Shown: positions 24,425-36,118 of the stretch, piece after piece | How the letters are laid out: each line of letters opens with the position of its first letter | Position numbering within the stretch: position 1 is the stretch's first letter | Source of the DNA: Micromonospora coriariae | GTDB lineage: Bacteria; Actinomycetota; Actinomycetes; Mycobacteriales; Micromonosporaceae | NCBI RefSeq assembly: GCF_900091455.1 | Contig: NZ_LT607412.1 | Coordinates: 6,262,001-6,326,000 of the forward strand | Reading direction: 5' to 3' | DNA: 64,000 nt | Translations under genes and position numbers: made by a program | Notes under the pieces: model-generated | Databases searched by the model: none | Told to the model about the DNA's origin: nothing | The model's input: only the letters and a program-made list of their open reading frames with translations

Positions 24425-25264
24425 TCAACCGCCCGGGTTCTCCATCCGGCCGGAGACCACGCCCTCGGCGATCGCCGCCGTCTCGGCGTCGGTCAACCGG
24501 CGGGTGCCGTCGGCGGTCGCGGTCATCACCACCGGGTAGATCCGTCGGGTCAGGTCAGGTCCGCCGGTCGCGGTGTCGTCGTCCGCGGCGTCGTAGAGCG
24601 CCTCGACCGCCAGTCGGGTCGCGTCGTCGACGGACAGGCCGGCCCGGAAGCGCTTCTTCAACGCGGACTTGGCAAAGAGCGAGCCGGAGCCGATCGCGTC
24701 GTAGCCGGTCTCCTCGTACGGGCCGCCGGTCACGTCGAAGCTGAAGATCCGGCCAGCCCGCGCCGGGTCCGCGCAGGCGAGGTCGAACCCGGCGAAGAGT
24801 GGCACCACCGCCAGCCCCTGCATGGCGGCGCCCAGGTTGCCCCGGATCATCGAGGCCAGCCGGTTGGCCTTGCCGTCCAGCGAGAGCATGGCGCCCTCGA
24901 TCTTCTCGTAGTGCTCCAGCTCCACCTGGAACAGTCGCATCAGCTCGATGCCGATGCCCGCGGTGCCCGCGATGCCGACCAGCGAGTACGCGTCGGCCGG
25001 GTGGACCTTCTCGATGTCGCGCTGGGCGATCAGGTTGCCCATGGTGGCCCGTCGGTCGCCGGCCATCACCACACCGTCAGCGGCCGCGATGGCCACGATG
25101 GTGGTCGCGTGCGGCGCCAGGTCGGCGGCCATGCCCGGTGGCAGCGGCCGTCGACCGGGCAGCATCTCGGGCGCCGCCCGGCTCAGAAACGTGGTGAAGG
25201 AGGACGTCCCCGCGTTGGTGAACACATCTGGTAGACGCCCGGATGGATCAAAGCCCGCTGCCAC
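24425..25264 (-). CDS. prcB: 20S proteasome beta subunit PrcB
   Basis: 279 residues, starting at GTG 25264. A propeptide of 53 residues ends at APHA, followed by [11 protein letters not shown]. Thr54 is the catalytic nucleophile of the mature 226-residue subunit. [11 protein letters not shown] and the lysine-bearing strand complete the active site. The gene start overlaps the 3' end of the upstream HNH endonuclease gene by 82 bp in another frame. PrcB forms the inner proteolytic rings of the mycobacterial-type proteasome. Confidence 0.95.
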   Translation of the reverse strand: MAAGFDPSGRLPDVFTNAGTSSFTTFLSRAAPEMLPGRRPLPPGMAADLAPHATTIVAIAAADGVVMAGDRRATMGNLIAQRDIEKVHPADAYSLVGIAGTAGIGIELMRLFQVELEHYEKIEGAMLSLDGKANRLASMIRGNLGAAMQGLAVVPLFAGFDLACADPARAGRIFSFDVTGGPYEETGYDAIGSGSLFAKSALKKRFRAGLSVDDATRLAVEALYDAADDDTATGGPDLTRRIYPVVMTATADGTRRLTDAETAAIAEGVVSGRMENPGG

Positions 25265-25869
25265 GTGGTTCCTCTCAGGTACGTGATCGCCCTGGCCAGC
25301 CTCATGGGACTGTCACGGAACTGGCCAAGACCACCGTTGCAGTTGAAGCAGAGTATCCCGCGCACCCATCCGGTGCGATGATCGTGGTCCAGATGTTGCG
25401 GGTCCGCGCCGCCGCAGATCGCGCAGACCCCGCCCTGCTCGGCCAGGAGCTCGTCAAACTCCTTCTGCCCCACGCCGTAGCGCCGCCGCAGGTGGTATTC
25501 ACGACTGCCGCCGTGCAGCCGGAGCTTGCTCTCCTTGCCCTTCTCGTTGTGGCAAGGCTTGCAGTATCGGCCGTAACCCCCACGGCCAGAGCGGTTACGC
25601 GGAAAGTCGCCGAGAGTCTTGACGACACCGCATTCCGGGCATCGCCGGTGCCCCTCCGGCACTACCGGCAACGGGCGCACATCCCTGCCCTGCTGCTCCT
25701 TCACGCGCTTGGCATAGCTGGCCTTCGAACGGACGTTGAAGCAGGGTTTGCAGTAGCTGCCACGACCTTCGGGGCGCCTGCTGCTGGCACAGAATTGGTC
25801 GAGAGGCAGCCACTCGCCACAGTCTCGACAGCGGCGGCGGCCGTCCCGATCATCCGAGGGGCGAGGCAT
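25183..25869 (-). CDS. HNH endonuclease, recombination endonuclease VII-like
   Basis: 228 residues. Two N-terminal zinc-finger-like repeats ([13 protein letters not shown]...YCKPC and [13 protein letters not shown]...YCKPC) precede an endonuclease VII/HNH core at about 140-205: [29 protein letters not shown]. The core His, Asp and Cys residues are present. The T4 relative resolves branched DNA; activity here is not known. It lies between pup and prcB, and its last 27 codons overlap the prcB propeptide. Similar genes sit at this position in other actinobacterial Pup loci. Confidence 0.85.
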   Translation of the reverse strand: MPRPSDDRDGRRRCRDCGEWLPLDQFCASSRRPEGRGSYCKPCFNVRSKASYAKRVKEQQGRDVRPLPVVPEGHRRCPECGVVKTLGDFPRNRSGRGGYGRYCKPCHNEKGKESKLRLHGGSREYHLRRRYGVGQKEFDELLAEQGGVCAICGGADPQHLDHDHRTGWVRGILCFNCNGGLGQFRDSPMRLARAITYLRGTTWQRALIHPGVYQMCSPTRGRPPSPRF

Positions 25870-25891
25870 GTCCGAATTGTTCGGCTATGCC

Positions 25892-26107
25892 CTACTCACC
25901 CCCTTTTTGTACATAGCCTCTCACGAACTCCTCGGCGTTCTCCTCGAGAACGGAGTCGATCTCGTCGAGCAGGTCGTCGACGTCCTCGGTGATCTCGGCG
26001 TGCCGCTCGGCCACCTCAGGGTTGGCCTCGGTGGTGACGTCCTCGATCTCCTCGCCCTGCCGGGACTTGCCGGACTGCGACTGACCGCCGCTGTCACGAG
26101 TGGCCAT
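25892..26107 (-). CDS. pup: Prokaryotic ubiquitin-like protein Pup
   Basis: 71 residues from ATG 26107, with GAGGAGG just upstream; a longer start at 26134 is rejected. The sequence is rich in charged residues, with a predicted coiled coil at 33-57 (VAERHAEITEDVDDLLDEID) that binds ARC, and the conserved C-terminus EEFVRGYVQKGGE. The last residue is Glu, not Gln, so it is ready for PafA without deamidation by Dop. It lies 22 bp upstream of the HNH gene. Confidence 0.97.
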   Translation of the reverse strand: MATRDSGGQSQSGKSRQGEEIEDVTTEANPEVAERHAEITEDVDDLLDEIDSVLEENAEEFVRGYVQKGGE

Positions 26108-26224
26108 AGCTGCCTCCTCTAGATCGCCTGGCATGAAATCTACCCCGTGGAAGCGACAGAAAGCCCCCGCGTCAGCCGTGTTCGGGTGGCACCGATCGCC
26201 GATCCCCCACCGGCGCGGCGCCGC

Positions 26225-27742
26225 TCACCGGCCGGTCAACGTCTCCAGGAGGTCCTTGGCGCTGGCGCAGCGGTCGAACAACGCCCCGACGTGCGCGCGG
26301 GTGCCCCGTTCCGGCTCCATCATCGGCACCCGGACCAGCGACTCCCGGCCCACGTCGAAGATCACCGAATCCCAGCTCGCGGCGACCACCTCGGAGGCGT
26401 ACTGCGCCAGGCAGCGACCGCGGAAGTAGGCCCGGGTGTCCTCGGGCGGCTCGGTCATCGCGGTACGCGTCTCCTCGTCGGTGAGCAGCGTCTTCATCGC
26501 CCCCCGGGAAACCAGCCGGTGGTAGAGGCCCTTCTCCGGCCGGACGTCGGAGTATTGCAGGTCGACGAGCTGGAGCTTGTGCGCGCCCCAGCCGAGCTTC
26601 TCCCGCTCCCGGTAGCCCTCCAGCAGCCGCTGCTTCGCCACCCAGTCCAACTCGTCGGCGCAGAGCATCGGATCGCGACCCAGCCGGTCCAGCACGCTCT
26701 CCCAGCGGTCCAGCACGTCGGTGGTCTGCTCGTCGACGTCCGTGCCGTAGCGGTCGTCGACAAAGGACCGGACGCGCTCCAGGTAGGCCCACTGCACGTC
26801 CAGCGCGGTGAGCCGCCGGCCGTCGCGCAGCCGCATCCGGTGCGACAGGGACGGGTCGTGGCTGACCGCACGCAGCTCACTGACCGGGTCGGCGATGCCG
26901 AGGTCGGAGCCGAGCGCCTTCTCCTCGATCATGGTGAGGATCAGCGCCGTGGTGCCGACCTTGAGGTAGGTGGAGATCTCCGAGAGGTTGGCGTCGCCGA
27001 TGATGACGTGCAGCCGGCGGTACTTGTCGGCGTCGGCGTGCGGCTCGTCCCGGGTGTTGATGATGGGACGCTTGAGCGTGGTCTCCAGACCCACCTCGAC
27101 CTCGAAGAAGTCGGCACGCTGGGAGATCTGGAAGCCGCTCTGGCCGCCGTCCTGGCCGATGCCGACGCGGCCGGCGCCGCAGACGATCTGCCGGGTGACG
27201 AAGAACGGCGTCAGGTACGCCACGATGTCGGCGAACGGGGTCTGCCGGCGCATCAGGTAGTTCTCGTGCGCGCCGTAGCTGGCGCCCTTGTTGTCGGTGT
27301 TGTTCTTGTAGAGGTGGATCGGCTGGCTGCCGGGGATGGTGGCGGCCCGGCGGGACGCCTCGGCCATCACCCGCTCGCCGGCCTTGTCCCAGCGCACCAC
27401 GTCGCGCGGGTTGGTCACCTCGGGGGTGGAGTATTCCGGGTGGGCGTGGTCGACGTAGAGCCGGGCGCCGTTGGTGAGTATCACGTTGGCCAGGCCGAGG
27501 TCCTCGTCGGCGAGGGCCTCGGCGGGGTCGTAGGCGGCCCCGGAGTAGGTGAAGCCGCGTGCGTCGCGCAGCGGCGATTCCTCCTCGTAGTCCCACCGGG
27601 CCCGTCCACCCCGGTTGAGCTCGGGGCGGGCTCCGTACGCGTTGACCACCTGGGACGAGGTGACCATCGGGTTGGCTCCGGCCTGGCCGGGCACGGAGAT
27701 GCCGTACTCGATCTCGGTGCCCATGATCCGTCTTACGCTCAT
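26225..27742 (-). CDS. dop: Pup depupylase/deamidase Dop
   Basis: 505 residues, slightly longer than the PafA paralogue. Landmarks: [27 protein letters not shown] with catalytic Asp98, [22 protein letters not shown] and [22 protein letters not shown]. The Dop-specific insertion (about 40-75, [19 protein letters not shown]) is present and separates it from PafA. Dop removes Pup from substrates and deamidates Pup-Gln. Since Pup here ends in Glu, depupylation is the main expected job. It lies 117 bp upstream of pup. Confidence 0.96.
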   Translation of the reverse strand: MSVRRIMGTEIEYGISVPGQAGANPMVTSSQVVNAYGARPELNRGGRARWDYEEESPLRDARGFTYSGAAYDPAEALADEDLGLANVILTNGARLYVDHAHPEYSTPEVTNPRDVVRWDKAGERVMAEASRRAATIPGSQPIHLYKNNTDNKGASYGAHENYLMRRQTPFADIVAYLTPFFVTRQIVCGAGRVGIGQDGGQSGFQISQRADFFEVEVGLETTLKRPIINTRDEPHADADKYRRLHVIIGDANLSEISTYLKVGTTALILTMIEEKALGSDLGIADPVSELRAVSHDPSLSHRMRLRDGRRLTALDVQWAYLERVRSFVDDRYGTDVDEQTTDVLDRWESVLDRLGRDPMLCADELDWVAKQRLLEGYREREKLGWGAHKLQLVDLQYSDVRPEKGLYHRLVSRGAMKTLLTDEETRTAMTEPPEDTRAYFRGRCLAQYASEVVAASWDSVIFDVGRESLVRVPMMEPERGTRAHVGALFDRCASAKDLLETLTGR

Positions 27743-27875
27743 CGACCTACCCGCTTCGCTCGCCCGACCCGGTCCCCCGTCACGTCGAGCGTAGTCCGAC
27801 AGATCGGGGACGGGGGCACGCCGGTGCAGCCGTGTTACCGGTGTCGTCGCCGCCCTGGGTCCACAGGAAACAGCA

Positions 27876-27906
27876 GGGGCCCGGGACGCGTCGCGTCCCG
27901 GGCCCC
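27876..27906 (-). terminator. 14-bp GC-rich hairpin after the ARC gene
   Basis: 27876-27889 pairs perfectly with 27893-27906 around a GTC loop. It lies 20 nt beyond the ARC stop codon and ahead of dop, so it separates the two transcripts. No U-tract. Confidence 0.75.
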
Positions 27907-27926
27907 CGGCCGTTGCTACCTGTGGC

Positions 27927-29708
27927 TCAGAGGTACTGACCGGTGTTGCTGGCGGTTTCGATGGACCGCCCGGCCTCGGCGCCCTTGCCGCCGGAGACGA
28001 GCGTGCGGATGTAGACGATCCGCTCGCCCTTCTTGCCGGAGATCCGGGCCCAGTCGTCGGGGTTGGTGGTGTTGGGCAGGTCCTCGTTCTCCCGGAACTC
28101 GTCGACGCAGGCGTCGAGCAGGTGCTGCAGGCGTAGCCCCTTGCGCCCGGAGGTGAGGAACTCCTTGATGGCCATCTTCTTGCTGCGGTCGACGATGTTC
28201 TGGATCATCGCGCCGGAGTTGAAGTCCTTGAAGTAGAGGACTTCCTTGTCACCATTGGCGTAGGTGACCTCGAGGAAGCGGTTCTCCTCGGTCTCCGAGT
28301 ACATCCGCAGCACCACGGCGTCGATCATGGCCGCGACGGTGGCCTGGGGGTCGGTGCCGTGCTCGGCCAGGTCGTCCGGGTGCAGGGGCAGCCCGGAGAG
28401 GATGTACTTGGAGAAGATGTCCTTCGCCGCTTCGGCGTCCGGCCGCTCGATCTTGATCTTCACGTCGAGCCGACCGGGGCGCAGGATCGCCGGGTCGATC
28501 ATGTCTTCCCGGTTGGAGGCGCCGATGACTATGACGTTCTCCAGCCCCTCCACGCCGTCGATCTCACTGAGCAGCTGCGGGACGATCGTGTTCTCCACGT
28601 CGGAGGAGACACCGGAGCCACGGGTCCGGAAGATCGAGTCCATCTCGTCGAAGAACACGATCACCGGGGTGCCCTCGCCGGCCTTCTCCCGGGCTCGCTG
28701 GAAGATCAGCCGGATGTGCCGCTCGGTCTCGCCGACGTACTTGTTGAGCAGCTCCGGGCCCTTGATGTTGAGGAAGAAGCTGGTGTGCTTCTCCTTGCCC
28801 TGCCGCTCGGCGATCTTCTTGGCCAGCGAGTTGGCCACCGCCTTGGCGATCAGCGTCTTGCCGCAGCCGGGCGGCCCGTAGAGCAGGATGCCCTTGGGCG
28901 GACGGAGCTGGTGCTCACGGAACAGGTCCGCGTGCAGGAAGGGCAGCTCCACCGCGTCGCGGATCTGCTCGATCTGCGACTGGAGGCCACCGATGTCGGT
29001 GTAGTCGACGTCGGGCACCTCCTCCAGGACCAGCTCCTCGACCTCGCTCTTCGGGATCCGCTCGTACGCGTACGCCGAGCGGGGCTCGATCATGAGCGAG
29101 TCGCCGGCCCGGATCGCCGAGCCGATGAGCGTCTCCGCGAGGTGCACGATGCGCTCCTCGTCGGAGTGGGAGACCACCAGCGCCCGGTCACCCGGCGCGC
29201 CACCCGGCCCCTCCAGGATCTCCTTGAGCATCACCACCTCGCCGACCCGCTCGTAGCCGAACGCGTCGACGATGTTGAGCGCGTCGTTGAGCAGAACCTC
29301 CTGGCCACGGCGCAGCTCGTCCACGTCGAGCGAGGGCGAGACGGCGACCCGCAGCTTGCGACCACCGGTGAAGACGTCCACCGTGCCGTCGTCGTGCCTG
29401 GCCAGGAAGACGCCGTAGCCACTCGGCGGTTGTGCGAGGCGGTCGATCTCCTCCTTGAGCGTCACGATCTGCGTGCGAGCCTCCTTGAGGGTGCTCACCA
29501 GCCGGTCGTTGTTCTCGGTCAGCCGCGCCAACTGTGCCTGGGTGGCCGCCAGCCGCTCTTCGAGCTGCCGGACGTGTCGGGGGCTTTCGGTCAACTTGCG
29601 CCGCACCAGGGCGAGTTCCTCTTGAAGAAACGCGACCTGCGTGGAGAGATCGTGGGCTTCCTTCTCCCACCGTGCGGCGCGCGAGTCCGCGTCGTCGCTG
29701 CGTGCCAC
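27927..29708 (-). CDS. arc: Proteasome-associated AAA+ ATPase ARC/Mpa
   Basis: 593 residues. GTG 29708 is chosen because GGAGGTGG precedes it; the open frame to 30875 belongs to other genes. The N-terminal coiled coil (about 15-92) binds Pup, followed by two OB-fold domains (about 95-235) and one AAA+ domain. Walker A GPPGCGKT (278-285), Walker B VFFDE (351-355), arginine finger in LRPGR. The C-terminal GQYL tail is the docking motif for the proteasome alpha ring. It threads pupylated proteins into PrcAB. It is also known as Mpa in mycobacteria. Confidence 0.96.
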   Translation of the reverse strand: MARSDDADSRAARWEKEAHDLSTQVAFLQEELALVRRKLTESPRHVRQLEERLAATQAQLARLTENNDRLVSTLKEARTQIVTLKEEIDRLAQPPSGYGVFLARHDDGTVDVFTGGRKLRVAVSPSLDVDELRRGQEVLLNDALNIVDAFGYERVGEVVMLKEILEGPGGAPGDRALVVSHSDEERIVHLAETLIGSAIRAGDSLMIEPRSAYAYERIPKSEVEELVLEEVPDVDYTDIGGLQSQIEQIRDAVELPFLHADLFREHQLRPPKGILLYGPPGCGKTLIAKAVANSLAKKIAERQGKEKHTSFFLNIKGPELLNKYVGETERHIRLIFQRAREKAGEGTPVIVFFDEMDSIFRTRGSGVSSDVENTIVPQLLSEIDGVEGLENVIVIGASNREDMIDPAILRPGRLDVKIKIERPDAEAAKDIFSKYILSGLPLHPDDLAEHGTDPQATVAAMIDAVVLRMYSETEENRFLEVTYANGDKEVLYFKDFNSGAMIQNIVDRSKKMAIKEFLTSGRKGLRLQHLLDACVDEFRENEDLPNTTNPDDWARISGKKGERIVYIRTLVSGGKGAEAGRSIETASNTGQYL

Positions 29709-29871
29709 GTCCCACCTCCCCGGGGGGCTTGAACGTTCTGCCCTAACACTAGCCGCTATGAGGCCGATTCGGTCCCACGCAACACCCTCGTCACCGAACC
29801 TTGATCGCCAAGGGTGGCCTGGCGGGCCGGTACCGGCGTTCGGGTACCGTCGGACCGTACGACGGGAGAAC

Positions 29872-30177
29872 ATGGGGGGTGCACCGGTGGCCGAGGTCGC
29901 GACCGACCAGTTGCAGGTCTGGGTGGACCAGGATCTCTGCACGGGCGATGGGCTCTGCGTGCAGTACGCGCCGGAGGTGTTCGAGTTCGACATCGACGGC
30001 CTGGCGTACGTCAAGGGCGCCGACGGTGAGCTGCGGATGGCGCCGGGCAGCCGGGTGGACGTGCCCGAGCACCTGCGGCTCGAGGTGATCGACTCCGCGA
30101 AGGAGTGCCCGGGCGACTGCATCCACGTCGTGCGGGGCGACGGTGTCGAGGTCGCCGGCCCGGACGCCGAGGACTGA
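29872..30177 (+). CDS. Small ferredoxin, 3Fe-4S/4Fe-4S type
   Basis: 101 residues from ATG 29872, with GTG 29887 as an equally possible start after a G-rich stretch. Cys23 and Cys29 (CTGDGLC), then Cys79 followed by Pro and Cys83 (CPGDC), give the actinobacterial P450-associated ferredoxin pattern, with an extra Cys83. [15 protein letters not shown] is typical. It would transfer electrons to an oxygenase or similar partner. No P450 is nearby. It is divergent from ARC, and its partner is not visible in this window. Confidence 0.85.
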   Translation: MGGAPVAEVATDQLQVWVDQDLCTGDGLCVQYAPEVFEFDIDGLAYVKGADGELRMAPGSRVDVPEHLRLEVIDSAKECPGDCIHVVRGDGVEVAGPDAED

Positions 30178-30232
30178 GCGACCCCCGCCGGGTGCCAGCA
30201 CCCGGCGGGGCCACGGCCCGTGGCGGTACGGC

Positions 30233-30805
30233 TCAGAGCATCGGGCGGCCGACCACCGAGGCGACCAGCCGGGCGAACTCTTCCAGCCGGGCGATCTGCC
30301 CGGCGCCGCCGTCGTCGAGGGTCTTGCCGAAGCGCAGGGCGTCGTGCCGTGGCGTGCCGACGATCTCCTCGCTCGGCGGCGCCTCGTCCAGCGAGGTGAG
30401 CAGCAGGTACACGTCGATGCTGTCGACCCGGATCTCGCCGCTGTCGGTGCGGTTGAGCCGGCGACGGCAGCCGACCTCGGTGACGGTGGAGACCGGCACC
30501 ACTCGCAGCGACGACGTCATCGACCCCGGCGGGCCCTCCGTCGGCGGCACGTCCTCGCCGTGCCAGAGGATCAGCCGGCTGCCGTCGCAGACCACGACCT
30601 CCTGCCACACGCCGTTGACCTCGTTGACGAAGCGTTCCAGGGTGAAGCCGAGCACCGACGCCCCGCGCAGCACCCCGCCGAGCGCCTCCAGGGCCACGTC
30701 CGGGTCGCGCAGGTAGGCGCGCGCCGCCGACTCCAGGTCCTGGTAGGGCGACCAGTCCGGAAACACCGCGGGCAGATCGCCGCCGCCGTAGCCCGGTCGG
30801 CTCAT
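30233..30805 (-). CDS. Conserved actinobacterial protein of unknown function
   Basis: 190 residues from ATG 30805. Compact, mixed alpha/beta, acidic; [27 protein letters not shown] and [24 protein letters not shown] are distinctive. No signal peptide, membrane helix or known catalytic motif. A hypothetical gene occupies the same place between mpa and trmI in M. tuberculosis, which supports a conserved but undefined role. Function is not assigned. Confidence 0.7.
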   Translation of the reverse strand: MSRPGYGGGDLPAVFPDWSPYQDLESAARAYLRDPDVALEALGGVLRGASVLGFTLERFVNEVNGVWQEVVVCDGSRLILWHGEDVPPTEGPPGSMTSSLRVVPVSTVTEVGCRRRLNRTDSGEIRVDSIDVYLLLTSLDEAPPSEEIVGTPRHDALRFGKTLDDGGAGQIARLEEFARLVASVVGRPML

Positions 30806-30949
30806 GCCGCCTCCCCCCGCTCGGCGACGCCGGCGCCCGGACGCGGGCCACCCCGGTCGGCCCGCGCACCCCCACCGTCCCGCCCGCTCACACCGGCCGG
30901 GACGCACACACCCGCACGCGTGCTCACGCCGGCCCGCCCAGCTCGATGG

Positions 30950-33115
<2,166 letters not shown>

Positions 33116-33165
33116 CGGACCGGGGGTGCCCGGGGCGGGCGGCGGTCGGTGTCACACCGGTGCCC

Positions 33166-33171
33166 TAACCT
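33166..33171 (+). promoter_or_regulatory. -10 box TAACCT of the RecB-like gene
   Basis: TAACCT, 8 nt, then ATG 33180. It is divergent to the M50 promoter about 50 bp away. Confidence 0.55.
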
Positions 33172-33179
33172 TTGCCGAC

Positions 33180-34094
33180 ATGACGGCGGAACCGGTCACC
33201 ACCCACCACTCCCCCTCCCCGGCGCAGGCGCCGTCGACGGTGCGGGCCTCGCTGTCCCCGTCGCGGGCGGCGGATTTCAAGACCTGCCCGCTGCTCTACC
33301 GGTTCCGCAGCATCGACCGGCTGCCCGAGCGGACCACCATCGAGCAGGCCCGGGGCACCCTGGTGCACGCGGTGCTGGAGCGCCTGTTCGACCTGCCCGC
33401 CGAGGGCCGCACACCGGCCGCTGCCGGTGACCTGGTGGCCCCTCAGTGGGACCGGATGGTCACCGAGCAGCCGGAGCTGGCCGGGATCTTCGACGGCGCG
33501 GAGCCGGCCGGGCCGGTGGAGTTCCTGCGTTCCGCCGCCGGACTGCTGGAGGGCTACTTCGCGGTGGAGGACCCGACCCGGTTGGAGCCGGCCGAGCGGG
33601 AGAGCCTGATCTCGGCGGTGGTCGACGAGGAACTGCTGATCCGGGGTTACCTCGACCGGCTCGACGTGGCCCCGGACGGCGCGCTGCGGGTGGTCGACTA
33701 CAAGACCGGTGGCGCCCCGCGGGAGGCGTTCGAGGCGCGGGCGCTGTTCCAGCTGAAGTTCTACGCGCTGGTGCTGTGGCGCACCCGCGGGGTGGTGCCC
33801 AAGGTGCTGCGACTGCTCTACCTGCGCGACGCCGAGGTGTTGGACTACACGCCCGACGCCGAGGAGCTGGTCCGCTTCGAGCGCACGGTGGTGGCGCTGT
33901 GGCGGGCGATCGAGCAGGCCACCGACCGGCAGGATTTCCGGCCCCGCCCGAGCAAGCTGTGCGACTGGTGCAGTCACCAGGCGCTGTGCCCCAGTTTCGG
34001 CGGCACCCCGCCACCGTTCCCGGTCCGCGTGGCCGGCGCCGATCCCCTGCGCGACGCCCGCTCCGGTCCGGCGGCTCCGGGCGCCGACGACTGA
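33180..34094 (+). CDS. RecB-family PD-(D/E)XK nuclease with Fe-S cysteines
   Basis: 304 residues. The Cas4/RecB-like core contains GTLVHAVLERLF (His), GYLDRLDVAPDGALRVVDYKTG (catalytic Asp and Lys). Cysteines in FKTCPLLYRF near the N-terminus and CDWCSHQALCPSFG near the C-terminus fit the four-cysteine iron-sulfur staple of AddB/Cas4-type nucleases. The order next to trmI matches M. tuberculosis Rv2119. A role in DNA end processing is inferred; no helicase partner is adjacent. Confidence 0.88.
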   Translation: MTAEPVTTHHSPSPAQAPSTVRASLSPSRAADFKTCPLLYRFRSIDRLPERTTIEQARGTLVHAVLERLFDLPAEGRTPAAAGDLVAPQWDRMVTEQPELAGIFDGAEPAGPVEFLRSAAGLLEGYFAVEDPTRLEPAERESLISAVVDEELLIRGYLDRLDVAPDGALRVVDYKTGGAPREAFEARALFQLKFYALVLWRTRGVVPKVLRLLYLRDAEVLDYTPDAEELVRFERTVVALWRAIEQATDRQDFRPRPSKLCDWCSHQALCPSFGGTPPPFPVRVAGADPLRDARSGPAAPGADD

Positions 34095-34316
34095 CCCGGA
34101 GAGCCGCACGCCGGTCACCGCGACTCTCGCCGGTCACCGCGCCCCCGGGGCCCGTACGCGCCGAGCGACCTCGGGCGCTGAGACGACCGGACAGGTGCCG
34201 CGCCGGTCGGGACGCGGCGGCTGGCCGACCTCTACCGTGGTCCGCGGCGCACCGGCCGGCGTGCGCGAGGATGACCGGTGCGGCAGCACGGCGTCGGCGC
34301 GGGACAGGGAGACGAG

Positions 34317-35003
34317 ATGACCGAACGGGTGGCCTCGGCGCGGCCGGTGCGGATCCTGCTCGCCGACGACCAACCGCTGCTGCGCACCGGATTCCGGATG
34401 GTGCTGGGCGCCGAGGGCGACCTCGACGTGGTGGCGGAGGCCGGCGACGGCCTGGAGGCGGTGGAGCTGTCCCGCCGCCTGCTGCCCGACGTCGTGCTGA
34501 TGGACATCCGGATGCCCCGGATGGACGGGGTGGCCGCGACCCGGGCGATCGTCGACGCCCGGTTGCCGGTACGGGTGCTGGTGCTGACCACGTTCGATCT
34601 GGACGAGTACGTCGTGGGCGCGCTGCGCGCCGGCGCCAGCGGGTTCCTCGCCAAGGACGTGCCGGCCGAGGAGTTGATCGCGGCGATCCGCACTGTGGCC
34701 GGCGGGGACGCGGTGGTGGCGCCGCGGATTCTGCGGCGGCTGCTGGACCGCTTCGCCGACCTGCTGCCCGACCCGTCGGCGACACCGTCGGCCGTGCTCA
34801 GCACGCTCACCGACCGGGAGCGCGAGGTCCTGGTGCAGGTGGCCCGAGGGCTGTCCAACTCCGAGATCGCGGCGGTGCTGTCGGTCAGCGAGACCACCAT
34901 CAAGACCCACGTCGGTCACGTGCTGACCAAGCTGCGGCTACGCGACCGGGTGCAGGCGGTGGTGCTGGCGTACGAGTCGGGGCTGGTCCGTCCCCGGGCG
35001 TAG
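34317..35003 (+). CDS. NarL/FixJ (LuxR-type) response regulator, orphan
   Basis: 228 residues from ATG 34317, with AGGGAG upstream; the start at 34278 is rejected. Receiver domain: acidic pocket DD17-18, phospho-acceptor Asp63 (VLMDIRMPRMDG), Thr91 and Lys113 (FLAKDVPAEE). LuxR-type HTH at about 160-225 (LTDREREVLVQVARGLSNSEIAAVL, TTIKTHVGHVLTKL). No histidine kinase gene is adjacent. A perfect palindrome and an ABC exporter follow downstream, and are the best candidate targets. Confidence 0.9.
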   Translation: MTERVASARPVRILLADDQPLLRTGFRMVLGAEGDLDVVAEAGDGLEAVELSRRLLPDVVLMDIRMPRMDGVAATRAIVDARLPVRVLVLTTFDLDEYVVGALRAGASGFLAKDVPAEELIAAIRTVAGGDAVVAPRILRRLLDRFADLLPDPSATPSAVLSTLTDREREVLVQVARGLSNSEIAAVLSVSETTIKTHVGHVLTKLRLRDRVQAVVLAYESGLVRPRA

Positions 35004-35350
35004 CCCCCTGACGCCCGCTACCTCACCCGGCGTACGCACAGATCCCTCCGTGGGGGGACGGCCCGGTTGCCGCGCTCACCTACCGTGACCAGAGGTGGCT
35101 CGGCGCGGTTGACCTCTCGTGGGGTCAGCTCCTGGCGTCCGGCCCTGGAAGCGTTCCGCCGATCGGGAAACACGTGGATCGGCCGTCGGGTCAGGGGCAA
35201 CCCTGAACCGGCATGGGGGTGCACCCGCAGCGTTAAATCCGCGCCGAGTCCCCCCGTGGGCGGACGGGATGGGCGCGTGCAGCGCCGATGATTGACGTGC
35301 CGGACCAGCGGGGGCGGCGCGTATTGGCAGAGATGGAAGAGGTAGATGAC
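35004..35350. other. 347-bp intergenic region ahead of the ABC exporter
   Basis: No credible gene. It holds the palindrome at 35191-35206, a second short one (GGGTGCACCC, 35217-35226), and TTGACC at about 35109 that could be a -35 element. It is the probable control region of the downstream ABC operon. Confidence 0.5.
35191..35206. promoter_or_regulatory. Candidate operator TCAGGG-GCAA-CCCTGA
   Basis: A perfect 6-bp inverted repeat around GCAA, 145 bp upstream of the ABC ATPase start. It is 16 bp overall, the size of NarL-type operators. An orphan LuxR-type regulator is encoded immediately upstream. It could also be an RNA tetraloop hairpin in the leader. Confidence 0.45.
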
Positions 35351-36118
35351 GTGACCGCGACGGTAGGCCAGCAGGCGCAGGCCGCGGCCCGGGCGAACGA
35401 CGTGTGGAAGGTGTACGGCAGCGGCGAGGCGCAGGTCATCGCGCTACGCGGGGTGAGCGCGGAGTTCGAGCGCGGCCGGTTCACCGCGATCATGGGCCCG
35501 TCGGGTTCCGGCAAGTCGACGCTGATGCACTGCCTGGCCGGCCTGGACTCGGTGACCCGGGGGACGGTGGCGATCGGTGAGACGACCGTCACAGGGCTCG
35601 GTGACTCCGGGCTGACGAAGCTGCGCCGGGACAAGGTGGGCTTCATCTTCCAGCAGTTCAACCTGCTGCCCACGCTGACCGCGAAGGAGAACATCCTGCT
35701 GCCGCTGTCGATCGCCGGGCGCAAACCGGACCCGGCCTGGTACGACACGGTGATCGACACGGTCGGCCTGCGGGATCGGCTGGACCACCGGCCGGCGCAG
35801 CTCTCCGGCGGGCAGCAGCAGCGGGTGGCCTGCGCGCGGGCGCTGGTCTCCCGCCCCGAGGTGATCTTCGCGGACGAGCCGACGGGCAACCTGGACTCCC
35901 GCTCCGGCGCGGAGGTGCTCAACTTCCTGCGCAACTCGGTGCGTGAGCACGGCCAGACGATCGTCATGGTGACCCACGACCCGACCGCCGCCGCGTACGC
36001 CGACCGGGTGGTCTTCCTCGCCGACGGGGAGATCGTCTCGGAGCTGATCGAGCCGACCGCCGACACGGTGCTGGACACCATGAAGAAGCTGGACACTCCG
36101 GCCGAGGTGGGCAACTGA
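35351..36118 (+). CDS. ABC transporter ATP-binding protein, MacB/LolD type
   Basis: 255 residues from GTG 35351, preceded by GAAGAGGT; ATG 35333 and ATG 35288 are in-frame alternatives. Walker A GPSGSGKS (49-56), Q-loop [19 protein letters not shown], signature [15 protein letters not shown], Walker [13 protein letters not shown] and the His switch VTHD. This type powers FtsX-like permeases in export of lipids, peptides or antibiotics. Its stop shares one base with the permease start, so the two form one operon. Confidence 0.93.
   Translation: MTATVGQQAQAAARANDVWKVYGSGEAQVIALRGVSAEFERGRFTAIMGPSGSGKSTLMHCLAGLDSVTRGTVAIGETTVTGLGDSGLTKLRRDKVGFIFQQFNLLPTLTAKENILLPLSIAGRKPDPAWYDTVIDTVGLRDRLDHRPAQLSGGQQQRVACARALVSRPEVIFADEPTGNLDSRSGAEVLNFLRNSVREHGQTIVMVTHDPTAAAYADRVVFLADGEIVSELIEPTADTVLDTMKKLDTPAEVGN

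Noticed and set aside
34109..34141. Two direct copies of CGCCGGTCACCGCG, 19 bp apart, considered as CRISPR-like or operator
   Set aside because: Only two short copies in a 222-bp gap, no spacer array and no cas genes.
35217..35226. Palindrome GGGTGCACCC near the ABC operon
   Set aside because: Ten bp only, close to the more convincing 16-bp repeat; short palindromes are frequent at this GC.
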